Source of the DNA: Stercoripulliclostridium_A sp963642145
GTDB lineage: Bacteria > Bacillota > Clostridia > Christensenellales > DTU072
Length of the DNA: 64,000 nucleotides
Assembly (NCBI GenBank): GCA_963642145.1
Contig: CAVIFU010000002.1
Span: 27,285 to 91,284 of the forward strand
Reading direction: 5' to 3'
The translations under genes were made by a program, and so were the position numbers. Under the pieces are notes generated by a model, which saw only the letters and a list, made by a program, of their open reading frames with translations, was not told where the DNA came from and made no database searches. Within the stretch, counting starts at the first letter, position 1. Every line of letters starts with the position of its first letter. Below are positions 27,642-35,880 of the stretch, one piece after another.

Positions 27642-28899
27642 AGTGATATTGCATTGCGATCTGAATAATTTCTATGCATCGGTTGAAGCGTTGCTGAATC
27701 CCGAATTAAAAGGCAAGGCGATTGCCGTTTGTGGAGATCCGACAAGACGACACGGAATTGTGTTAGCCAAGTCGGAACTTGCAAAAAAAGCCGGAGTCCG
27801 TACGGGTGAAGCGATATGGGAAGCTAAGCAAAAATGCCCGGAACTTATAATTGTTCCTCCTACTTTTGCCGAATATGTTAAGTATTCGAGGATGGTAAGG
27901 GAAATATATACGGAATTCAGCTCAGAGGTAGAAAGCTTTGGTTTGGATGAATGCTGGGTCGATGTTACGGGATGTGTTAAACTTTTCGGAACCGGACCCG
28001 AGATAGCGGAGAAGATAAGAACAGAGGTTAAACGTCGCACGGGAGGATTGACCGTATCCATAGGGGTATCGTTTACGAAAGTGTTTGCAAAACTCGGGAG
28101 CGATCTCAAAAAACCTGACGCAATAACCGTAATCAGCCCGGAAAACTATCGTACGATAGCTTGGAATTTAGACGCGTCCGATATGATATATGTCGGTCGC
28201 AGTACGCGCGCAAAACTCGCCAAACTGAATATAAACACAATAGGGGACATAGCTCGCGCGGATAAAAATTTAATAGTCAAAACATTCGGCAAGGTTGGCG
28301 AAAAGTTATACGAAAATGCGTGCGGAACGGACGAAGAGCCCGTCAAATCATATACCGAAAAACACGTACCCGAAAGCGTAGGCAACGGTACAACCACAGC
28401 CGTGGACATTACCGACGTAAACGAGGCGTCTGCCGTTATATACGCGTTATGCGAGATGATAGCGTTCAGATTGCGCACATATGACGCTGTCGCGGAGGGA
28501 GTCGGCGTTTATTTGAGGGATGTTGAGTTAAAGCACGCATCCAAGCAATGTAAATTGCCTTATCCAACCAATTCTGCGGACATAATAGCTAAAAGCGCAA
28601 TAGACTTAACAAAATCCTTATACGATTTCAAAAAGTTACCGCATTTAAGGACTATAACGGTAAACGTATTCAAGCTTTCACCGTCAAACGAAGCAATGCA
28701 AAGCAGTATGTTTGAAGTCGACACAAAAAAGGACGACGCTTTGGGTAAAGCGATAGATAATTTGCGCTCGAAGTACGGCTATAACGTACTGAAAAGAGCC
28801 GTCAACCTCGGTTCGCTGTTTAATTGCGATTCAAAAGAAGCCGACGACGAGTTCCTGCCGTTCGATAAGAATATGAAAAATATTTCCGACGACGATTAA
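27631..28899 (+). CDS. dinB: DNA polymerase IV (DinB, Y family)
   Basis: Translesion polymerase. The palm has the metal-binding Asp in HCDLNNFYASVEA (steric-gate Tyr retained) and the second acidic pair in ESFGLDECWVDVTG. A helix-hairpin-helix region (about 180-210) and the little-finger domain follow. At 422 residues it is slightly longer than the classical 350-390 because of a charged tail. No beta-clamp-binding motif could be assigned with confidence. No LexA box was seen, and the gene is embedded in the polA-coaE unit rather than having its own promoter. Confidence 0.95.
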   Translation: MFDRVILHCDLNNFYASVEALLNPELKGKAIAVCGDPTRRHGIVLAKSELAKKAGVRTGEAIWEAKQKCPELIIVPPTFAEYVKYSRMVREIYTEFSSEVESFGLDECWVDVTGCVKLFGTGPEIAEKIRTEVKRRTGGLTVSIGVSFTKVFAKLGSDLKKPDAITVISPENYRTIAWNLDASDMIYVGRSTRAKLAKLNINTIGDIARADKNLIVKTFGKVGEKLYENACGTDEEPVKSYTEKHVPESVGNGTTTAVDITDVNEASAVIYALCEMIAFRLRTYDAVAEGVGVYLRDVELKHASKQCKLPYPTNSADIIAKSAIDLTKSLYDFKKLPHLRTITVNVFKLSPSNEAMQSSMFEVDTKKDDALGKAIDNLRSKYGYNVLKRAVNLGSLFNCDSKEADDEFLPFDKNMKNISDDD

Positions 28900-28916
28900 T
28901 TATAAACACTGTTTGA

Positions 28917-28943
28917 CAAGAGCGACGCATGGCGTCGCTCTTG
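28917..28943. terminator. Hairpin between convergent dinB and degV
   Basis: A perfect 12-base-pair stem (CAAGAGCGACGC with GCGTCGCTCTTG) with a 3-base loop lies between two converging genes. Neither side has a proper T-tract, so it may terminate poorly or act as a 3' end stabiliser for both messages. Confidence 0.65.
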
Positions 28944-28952
28944 CAATATAGG

Positions 28953-29843
28953 TTACTCTTTAATCGGAGCCGGTCTGTCACCGCCTACGAAACAGAAACC
29001 TATCGTTCCGGGACCGCAGTGAGTTCCGATTACCGGTCCTACGTCAAATTGCCATACATCGGCGTTCGGAAGAGAGGCTTTGATACGCGTTTCGGCGCGC
29101 AGTGCGTCCTCGCGGCAGTTTGCGTTCATGATAACGATAGGGTAGTTTACATCGACTTGCGCCACCAATTCATTTACGATGGTGAGGATTGCTTTGTTCT
29201 TGCCGGGAACCGTTGTGAAGGGGTTGAGCGTGCCTTCTGTGGTAAGCTTGATTACGGGCTTCAATTTTAGCATGGTGCCCAACAGAGCCTTGACGGCAGT
29301 GAGTCTACCGCCGCGCTTCAAGTATTGCAGATCATCCGCAACGAAGAAAGCGTTTATGTGTTCAACAAGCACGTCGAGCATTTCCGTAGTTTCAGCTACG
29401 GATTTGCCTGACTTGATGCTTTCATATGCGGCAACGACGGCGATACCGGTTGCCATACTTATGCCTTTTGTGTCGTAGCGCGTGAACTTAACGTCGGGGT
29501 ACTTCGGCTTTAATGTTTTGAGAGCCATTTCCAGATTGTTAAACGTGCCGCTCATTTTGCTACCGAAACTTACGTAGAATATTTCATCTCCTTTTTTGAA
29601 AGCGGGCTCAAATATATCGATGTATTCCTGCTCGTTTAGCGCGGAGGTGGTAGGCATATTGCCTGCATTTACTTTTGCAAAGAAATCATCGGATATTTCC
29701 GGGGTAATCAGTTCCGAACCTTTGGTCTCGCCACAAATTGTATACGGCATTTTGATATAGCCCACGGACTCGGAAGTCAATCCGAGCTCCTTCGCTTTGA
29801 ATAAATTCATCTCGCTGTCTGCGTCGTAAAAAAATTGTATCAT
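28953..29843 (-). CDS. DegV family fatty-acid-binding protein
   Basis: DegV proteins bind a fatty acid and, in Bacillota, supply FakA-type fatty acid kinases. The 297-residue chain shows the DegV layout: an N-terminal domain with PTTSALNEQEY, a SFGSKMSGTFNN stretch that lines the lipid site, DDLQYLKRGGRLT and a C-terminal GPVIGTHCGPGTIGFCF. The frame is open 45 codons further upstream inside the helicase gene, but the ATG at 29841-29843 has TAGGAG in front and begins the domain. It follows the helicase by 8 bases. No fakA-like gene is in the window. Confidence 0.92.
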   Translation of the reverse strand: MIQFFYDADSEMNLFKAKELGLTSESVGYIKMPYTICGETKGSELITPEISDDFFAKVNAGNMPTTSALNEQEYIDIFEPAFKKGDEIFYVSFGSKMSGTFNNLEMALKTLKPKYPDVKFTRYDTKGISMATGIAVVAAYESIKSGKSVAETTEMLDVLVEHINAFFVADDLQYLKRGGRLTAVKALLGTMLKLKPVIKLTTEGTLNPFTTVPGKNKAILTIVNELVAQVDVNYPIVIMNANCREDALRAETRIKASLPNADVWQFDVGPVIGTHCGPGTIGFCFVGGDRPAPIKE

Positions 29844-29851
29844 GTTGTCTC

Positions 29852-32800
29852 CTATATGTTGAATTGTTTTTTCTCGCGGAGCACTGATTTTCTGCGTTCT
29901 ATTTCCGCCACGAGTTCGGAGAGAACCTTTTCGCGGGAAAGCCACCAATCGCGTGACCATACCCTTACTATATCCCAACCCTTACTTTCTAAGAATTTGA
30001 ATCTGTAAACATCTCTTTCGAGTACGCTTGTGCTGGAGTGGTAAGCTCTGTAATCGCACTCTATGCCCAGCACGTATTCTTTTAATTCGGGATCGAATAT
30101 TCCGAGCGAGAGTTTATAATCGGTGTTGCCTAAATTGATATCCACGCTGTATCCGAGTTTTTCGAGTTGCTCTTTAATCTGGATTTCATATGCACCTATG
30201 GGATCGATGATTTCTTGCGTGCGATGTAAGGATGCAAGTATGTTTTTGGCCTCTTGCGGCTTGCCATCGGATACCGCTCTTGCATATTGCAGGTATTTTT
30301 TCAGAAGTTTCGGTCCGTTGTTTTTGGTCGTTTCCGCACGATCGAGCTCCTCCGGCTCGATACTTGTTACGACATAGACCTTGCTCTTTGCACGCGTGAT
30401 GGCGACGTTCAAGCGATTCTCGCCGCCTTCTACGGAGAGAGAACCGAATTGAGCGACTACTTTGTCATAGTCGTTGCGTGCGTAACCTACGCTGAATATG
30501 ATGATGTCGCGCTCTTCGCCCTGTACGTTCTCGAGATTTTTGACAAACAAACCGGCGTTTTCACCGTCAATCATTCTGTTACGCTCCGCAAATAATTGCT
30601 TGCGGAAAGAGGGCGATTTATCCGCCTCGGCGTCAAGCAGGTCCTCGATGTATTCTTTTTGCTCCATGTTGAACGTAACTATGCCGATAGTTTCGTCATT
30701 GGTGCGTTTTGCGAATATGTTTTTAACAAGTTTGACGACGGCAACCGCTTCTTCATGGTTGTGACGATTTTGCCAACTGCCTTTGACTTTTATTCGTTCG
30801 ATAGGCGGTGTGTCGGTATCTTTGGTTATGTTGGGTGCGATTTGCAGTTTGTTTTCGTAGAAGCTTGCGTTAGAAAAGTCAATCAGCTCTGCGTAACGGC
30901 TGCGATAGTGGTACGACAGGTGCACGGGGTAATATCTTGCCGTGGCAAGATCCAATAGGCTTTCAACTTCAAGAGCGGCTTGAGTAGACAGGTCAAAATT
31001 CGGATCGGAATAATAATCGCCGAAATATTTTTTGACAAAACCTGCCGTGGGGCGTAGCTGTTTATTGTCGCCGGCAACAACCACTTTGCTTCCGCGATAT
31101 ATGGAAGGCAAAGCGTTTTCTATAAAGATTTGCGACGCTTCGTCAAAGACAACCAAGTCGAATAAGTCTTTTTTGAGTGGCAAAATAGTGCTTACGACTT
31201 CCGGCGAAAGTAGCCAGCAGGGGAAAAGCCTCAGCAAAAAATCGTCAAAATAATCGAACATTTTGCGAATAGGGCGCAATCCGCGTTGTTTTTGTATTTC
31301 GTACAGGAAGTCTTTGTTGTGTTCAGCCGTCTTGAAGTATTCGCGATAATCGTTACTGAATCCGGACATGGCAAGCTTTTCCGAAAGCTTTCTTTGATCG
31401 GCTTTTAGCTTCAGTATTCTGTTACGCAGATCGTCGAATGTTACCGTTTTTGAGAGGTAAGGCTCGATATATCTGTCCATTGCGATAATCTCATGGTATA
31501 TGCGTATCGGCATTATTTTAGAGATTACTTCTTGCATGGATTCGAGATCGTGCTCGGAATTATCGTACGCAAAATCGAGGAGTAGGCGAACGCCGGGACT
31601 TAACGACTTCAGCGCGTCGTTCATATCCCTGATCTTGACGTAGTTGTCGAGTGCGTTTTCCAGTTGCTTCAAATAGACGGCGTTTCCGTTTATGAGTCCG
31701 CTGACAGCCAATGCATAGCCTTCGTTGTCCAATACTTTTTCGAGGCTGCGGAATTCTTCGGAGAAGTCATCGAGAGCTTGTTTGGCTACGTTCAAATCTA
31801 TTTTAACGTTCTCGTAGTACTCGTTGTATTTTGACTTAACGAACGGATAAATCGGCCACAAAATGGGGAAAGCCGAGGCTTTGAGCCATCCGGAAAGTGC
31901 GGGATGCTCGCAATCCGTAACGATACGAGCTACACGTCTGACGCTTTTGCGATCGGAAGCGTTGCGCTCGAAATAGAACGTTGCAAGATACCTGCTATGC
32001 GGATATTTGGATGAGTCAAACGGCAGTAAACCGGAAGCAAGCGTTTTTGATATCAGGGCGCGCGCTTCTTTGAGTTTGTGCATATCGATATCCGGCAAAA
32101 CGTGTTCTACCATGCGATTGTCATTGATAAGTTCTCTACGTCCGAGATAAAATTTAGCAAGGTTTTTATCTCCTATCAAACGGAGATTCTCGCTAAGTTC
32201 TGCGTAATTAGTGCGAATAATCGCCGTTTTCAGCATCTTGTTATACAACACATAGTCCTTACTGTCTTTGCCGATGTTGTAACTTCCGGCATACATTTCC
32301 TGCAAAGTAATGCCGAACTCGGTAGGCGTGAACAAAGTATTGCTGATATCGCTCAGAATGGATATTTCGTGGTTGATGTTGGTCTCTGTTTGCTTATAAG
32401 TAGCATGCTCGTCCGCATAACTTGAAGACATCGTAATCGCATGCATCGTGCGTATACGCTCGAAGAACGCTATTTTATCTTTTTCGGGGTCGGGAATTAA
32501 CACTGCTTTTGCGTTAAGCTTGCCGAGTCTTGAGAATACGACATCGAGGGCCGCGCGCTTTTGGCTGACCACGAGTACACGTTTATGCTTGCACAATGCG
32601 TCCGATATGATATTTACGATCGTTTGCGATTTACCTGTTCCGGGGGGACCGTAAATTACGATATTGTTTTGCTTGTTTATCTCAGCCAAAGCGTTTTCTT
32701 GGGCGAAGTCAAGATCGTTGATAGGGTAGTAAGACGGCGTTTCCGAGCCTTTTACGCGTTTGGCTTTGCGCATCGAGCGCGAGTCCTTTTTTGTGGAGGC

Positions 32801-33697
32801 GGGAGACAAGAGTGCGTCTATGGACGGCGTTGTCAAATTGTCTTTTTCGAGGGCGAGATAGTCGTTGTATATCGCGTTTGCCAGCGGAAATTTGCCGATA
32901 ACGGCATAATTGCGCACTTCCACGCCATCGAGAGGCATACCGTAAGAATCGAACGTGGACAGACTTTTGCGTTTCGGAACGCGCAGTTTGAATCCGTTCG
33001 CATTCAAATAATCGACGACTTCATAGGCGTTTTTGAAGGTGTCGTCGGATTGGGGGTCAAATTCTTGGATTATCTTATCGACTGAGATATTGTGTTCTTT
33101 TGCATACGCGAGCACAAGCGCCTTGTTTAGCATTACCGGTTGGTTCGGCGTTAACGTCAATTCCGCATCATCCTTTTCGATGTTGATGTGGGCAGGGAAG
33201 AGAAGTAGCGGCGCTTTAAGTTGGATATCCTTTGAAAGATACCCGACTACAAACGGGTAGCCGATATATAAGTCATAGAGTCCGGTTTCTTTTTCGGTTT
33301 CCTCGACTTCGCGTTTCAGATATTTCAATGCGCCGATTTGAGCGGAAGCAATAGACCCCACGCTCTTTTTTTGAGGTTGCTTTTTGACGGTAACGACTTC
33401 TTCGGTATCCGTTGCAAGCGTTTCGTTTACGGCGGTAAGACGCTCGATCTCTGCATTCGCTTCATCGATTTTTGTAGCCTGTTTTACCAATTTTGCGATG
33501 ACCTTATCGTTTATCAAAGAAAAACTGCGACGTCTGTGCCACAAAAAATCCGTGAAGTCATCGGTATCGGAGCGGTTTTCCATTATGGCACCGATATCGT
33601 AATTGTATTTTTTGACTATGCCTTTAAGAAATAAACTGCGATTATTTCCGCTTATCTGAATAAATCTCTCTTTGTATTTTCCGTAAATAGGGTTCAT
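29852..33697 (-). CDS. DUF4011-type superfamily 1 helicase with C-terminal nuclease domain
   Basis: Large 1281-residue protein of the COG1112 helicase kind. The N-terminal DUF4011-like region (about 1-250) holds GLYDLYIGYPFVVGYL. Walker A is YGPPGTGKSQT (about 349-357) and the Walker B/motif II is VVFDEASQ (about 850), followed by AGDNKQLRPT. C-terminal motifs include a TFNMEQKEYIE stretch, NVQGEERDIIIFS and RLNVAITRAK. The last 110 residues (about 1170-1281) resemble a Vsr/MTES_1575-type endonuclease fold with GIECDYRAYHSS, ERDVYRFKFLESKGW and VRVWSRDWW. Related helicase-nuclease fusions occur in antiphage loci (for example Mokosh-like), so a defence role is plausible but unproven. GAGGAG precedes the ATG, and the gene has its own promoter. 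Confidence 0.85.
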   Translation of the reverse strand: MNPIYGKYKERFIQISGNNRSLFLKGIVKKYNYDIGAIMENRSDTDDFTDFLWHRRRSFSLINDKVIAKLVKQATKIDEANAEIERLTAVNETLATDTEEVVTVKKQPQKKSVGSIASAQIGALKYLKREVEETEKETGLYDLYIGYPFVVGYLSKDIQLKAPLLLFPAHINIEKDDAELTLTPNQPVMLNKALVLAYAKEHNISVDKIIQEFDPQSDDTFKNAYEVVDYLNANGFKLRVPKRKSLSTFDSYGMPLDGVEVRNYAVIGKFPLANAIYNDYLALEKDNLTTPSIDALLSPASTKKDSRSMRKAKRVKGSETPSYYPINDLDFAQENALAEINKQNNIVIYGPPGTGKSQTIVNIISDALCKHKRVLVVSQKRAALDVVFSRLGKLNAKAVLIPDPEKDKIAFFERIRTMHAITMSSSYADEHATYKQTETNINHEISILSDISNTLFTPTEFGITLQEMYAGSYNIGKDSKDYVLYNKMLKTAIIRTNYAELSENLRLIGDKNLAKFYLGRRELINDNRMVEHVLPDIDMHKLKEARALISKTLASGLLPFDSSKYPHSRYLATFYFERNASDRKSVRRVARIVTDCEHPALSGWLKASAFPILWPIYPFVKSKYNEYYENVKIDLNVAKQALDDFSEEFRSLEKVLDNEGYALAVSGLINGNAVYLKQLENALDNYVKIRDMNDALKSLSPGVRLLLDFAYDNSEHDLESMQEVISKIMPIRIYHEIIAMDRYIEPYLSKTVTFDDLRNRILKLKADQRKLSEKLAMSGFSNDYREYFKTAEHNKDFLYEIQKQRGLRPIRKMFDYFDDFLLRLFPCWLLSPEVVSTILPLKKDLFDLVVFDEASQIFIENALPSIYRGSKVVVAGDNKQLRPTAGFVKKYFGDYYSDPNFDLSTQAALEVESLLDLATARYYPVHLSYHYRSRYAELIDFSNASFYENKLQIAPNITKDTDTPPIERIKVKGSWQNRHNHEEAVAVVKLVKNIFAKRTNDETIGIVTFNMEQKEYIEDLLDAEADKSPSFRKQLFAERNRMIDGENAGLFVKNLENVQGEERDIIIFSVGYARNDYDKVVAQFGSLSVEGGENRLNVAITRAKSKVYVVTSIEPEELDRAETTKNNGPKLLKKYLQYARAVSDGKPQEAKNILASLHRTQEIIDPIGAYEIQIKEQLEKLGYSVDINLGNTDYKLSLGIFDPELKEYVLGIECDYRAYHSSTSVLERDVYRFKFLESKGWDIVRVWSRDWWLSREKVLSELVAEIERRKSVLREKKQFNI

Positions 33698-33723
33698 ACG
33701 GGCTCCTCGATTCGATTTTCTAT

Positions 33724-33752
33724 ATTATAACACGCGCGCGTTTGTTTGTAAA
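33724..33752 (-). promoter_or_regulatory. Sigma-A promoter of the helicase-degV unit
   Basis: On the minus strand, -35 TTTACA, a 17-base spacer and a consensus -10 TATAAT preceded by the extended TG motif, 27 bases before the helicase start. This is a strong promoter by sequence. Confidence 0.85.
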
Positions 33753-33851
33753 TTAGAAATATATCTACCGACTAAGTTTTACCGTTCTTGCAAGTGTATA
33801 GTCATTGTCGGATAAAAATAAAAAAATAATTGATAAATGTACGTTTTTCGT

Positions 33852-33880
33852 TTCGGAATTTTGGAAAAATGTGGTATAAT
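33852..33880 (+). promoter_or_regulatory. Extended -10 promoter of thyA
   Basis: Consensus TATAAT (33875-33880) with an upstream TG (33872-33873) and a weak -35 (TTCGGA). The extended -10 probably compensates. It lies 22 bases before the thyA ATG and diverges from the helicase promoter about 100 bases away. Confidence 0.75.
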
Positions 33881-33902
33881 AATAAAAATTGTTGAGGTAG
33901 AC

Positions 33903-34733
33903 ATGAGTTACGCTGATAAAATTTTTGTCGAAAACATAACCGACATATTGGAAAACGGTTTTAGCGACGAGTCTCTCGAAGTAAGACCCAAATGGACGGA
34001 CGGCACGCCGGCGCATACGATAAAAAAATTTTGTATCGTGAACAGATACGATCTGTCAAAGGAGTTCCCGATAATAACTTTGCGCAAGACCGTATTCAAA
34101 GCGGCGGTAGAAGAAATGTTATGGATTTGGCAAAAAAAATCGAACAACGTCAACGATTTGAAAACGCGCATTTGGGATGCTTGGGCGGACGAATCCGGCT
34201 CGATAGGCAAGGCGTACGGATACCAACTCGGAGTCAAACATAAGTACAAAGAGGGCGAATTCGATCAAGTCGACAGAGTACTGTACGACTTGAAACACAA
34301 CCCACAGTCAAGGCGCATTATGACTAACATTTATGTGCATGCGGACTTGCATGAGATGAATCTTTATCCGTGTGCATACTCAGTAACTTTCAACGTGTCC
34401 GGCGATACGCTGAATTGCATCCTCAACCAACGTTCACAGGATATGATTACGGCAAACAATTGGAACGTCGTGCAATATGCGGTGCTGCAACACATGATGG
34501 CGCAAGTAAGCGGATTGAAAGTAGGCGAATTGGTCCACGTAATAGCGGACGCGCACATTTATGACAGGCACGTCGATATTGCCAAAGAAATGCTCGGTAG
34601 GGAACAATTCCCGGCGCCCAAATTTACCATAAACAAAGACGTCAAAGATTTTTATGCGTTCACCGTAGACGATTTCGGTTTGGAAGATTATCGGTTTACT
34701 CCGTTGGATAAAAAAATCGAGGTGGCTGTATAA
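33903..34733 (+). CDS. thyA: Thymidylate synthase (phage phi3T / B. subtilis ThyA type)
   Basis: Makes dTMP from dUMP with methylene-tetrahydrofolate. The nucleophile is Cys157 in LYPCAYSVTF; the residue after it is Ala rather than the usual His. This, the WTDGTPAHT start, LLWIWQKKSNNVNDL and the EVAV ending place it with the phi3T/B. subtilis ThyA lineage, which has Val at that position. The folate and dUMP motifs (QRSQDMITANNWNV, HIYDRHVD) are intact. The frame is open to 33837, but a start there would put the promoter inside the coding region; ATG 33903 with GAGG was chosen (276 residues). It overlaps dfrA by one base. Confidence 0.95.
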   Translation: MSYADKIFVENITDILENGFSDESLEVRPKWTDGTPAHTIKKFCIVNRYDLSKEFPIITLRKTVFKAAVEEMLWIWQKKSNNVNDLKTRIWDAWADESGSIGKAYGYQLGVKHKYKEGEFDQVDRVLYDLKHNPQSRRIMTNIYVHADLHEMNLYPCAYSVTFNVSGDTLNCILNQRSQDMITANNWNVVQYAVLQHMMAQVSGLKVGELVHVIADAHIYDRHVDIAKEMLGREQFPAPKFTINKDVKDFYAFTVDDFGLEDYRFTPLDKKIEVAV

Positions 34734-35236
34734 TGAGGGCTATTGTCGCTGTGGACAAAGAGTGGGGAATAGGCAAAAACAACGGTATGTTGTTCCATTT
34801 GCCCAAAGATCTCGCTTTTTTCAAAAAAACAACAATGGGAAAGGTCATAGTCATGGGAGGCAACACGCTGTTGTCGTTCCCTAACTCCAAGCCGTTGCCC
34901 GGACGCACGAACATAGTTTTGTCGGAAAGTATCGAGAGGGAAGATTGTGTCGTAGTCAAAAGTTTGTCCGCATTGTTTTCGGAGCTTGAAAAGTATAGCT
35001 CGGACGATATTTTTATCGTCGGCGGGGCTAAATTTTACGCTACAATGATAGACTATTGTGCCGTAGCTTATGTTACCAAAGTTGATGAAATAGGCGAGGC
35101 TACCGTGTTTTTTCCGAATCTTGACGATAGAGAAAATTGGTCGTTACGTAGCGAGAGCGACAAAGAAGAAGACAACGGGCACATCATATCGTTTACCGAA
35201 TACGTAAACGCACATCCGAAAAAGTTCATTTTATAA
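34733..35236 (+). CDS. folA: Dihydrofolate reductase
   Basis: NADPH-dependent reduction of dihydrofolate, regenerating the cofactor consumed by ThyA. Recognisable parts are AVDKEWGIGKNNGMLFHLPKDL, with the catalytic acidic residue and the Met20-like loop, GKVIVMGGNTLLSF, LPGRTNIVLS and DIFIVGGAKFYA. At 167 residues it has normal length. The ATG shares a base with the thyA TAA (TAATG), so the pair is coupled. Confidence 0.96.
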   Translation: MRAIVAVDKEWGIGKNNGMLFHLPKDLAFFKKTTMGKVIVMGGNTLLSFPNSKPLPGRTNIVLSESIEREDCVVVKSLSALFSELEKYSSDDIFIVGGAKFYATMIDYCAVAYVTKVDEIGEATVFFPNLDDRENWSLRSESDKEEDNGHIISFTEYVNAHPKKFIL

Positions 35237-35244
35237 TTACAGTA

Positions 35245-35880
35245 ATGAGTGTTTGTCAGGTAAGAAGAGTAACATATGCCGCGTTCGGCGACTCAAATAG
35301 CTACATCGTATTTTTCGACGATACAAACAAAGCTATCTTGTTCGATTGCGGAAAATCGTATAAGACGTACAGCGCTTTCTGCGAAAAGCACGGATTGGAA
35401 GTTGAGGCGGTCTTTTTAACACACGGGCATATCGACCATATAGCGGAAGGCGCGTTATGGAAAAATCGGGGTGCCAAGATATACATTTCTCGCGAGGACG
35501 CACAATATCTCAATTCAGATCTGAATCTTGCATCGCGATTCAGAGTCGTTTATACTCCGTACGAAGCCGATGTTTTGTTGGAAGGAGGAGAAACGATAGA
35601 CTTCCACGGACACAAGGTGCACGTTATAGCCACCCCGGGGCATACTAAGGGAGGTCTGAGCTACGCAATAGAGGGTCTTTTGTTTACGGGAGATACGCTG
35701 TTCGCGGATAAAATCGGTCGTACCGATTTCTATGGCGGAGACTTCTTTGCGCTTCTCAATTCGCTTAAAAAAATCATTGCGCTACCAAAGAACACCATCG
35801 TTTATCCCGGGCACGGAGAGTGGGTGACGGTTGGCAAAATACTCGAAAAGAATCCGTACGTGAGGTCGCTTAATGTTTGA
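35245..35880 (+). CDS. MBL-fold hydrolase, YqgX/glyoxalase II-like
   Basis: Metallo-beta-lactamase fold with the zinc motif THGHIDHIAEG (residues about 57-67), ATPGHTKGGLSY, FTGDTLFADKIGRTD and a final YPGHGEW. At 211 residues it resembles the short glyoxalase II-like proteins that commonly precede hemZ in Clostridia. The substrate is uncertain; hydroxyacylglutathione is unlikely in an organism that may lack glutathione. It overlaps hemZ by 8 bases. The Shine-Dalgarno before the ATG is weak. Confidence 0.9.
   Translation: MSVCQVRRVTYAAFGDSNSYIVFFDDTNKAILFDCGKSYKTYSAFCEKHGLEVEAVFLTHGHIDHIAEGALWKNRGAKIYISREDAQYLNSDLNLASRFRVVYTPYEADVLLEGGETIDFHGHKVHVIATPGHTKGGLSYAIEGLLFTGDTLFADKIGRTDFYGGDFFALLNSLKKIIALPKNTIVYPGHGEWVTVGKILEKNPYVRSLNV

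Noticed and set aside
28929..29270. Plus-strand open frame of 113 codons over the degV end
   Set aside because: Shadow of DegV; it includes the convergent hairpin and has no ribosome binding site.
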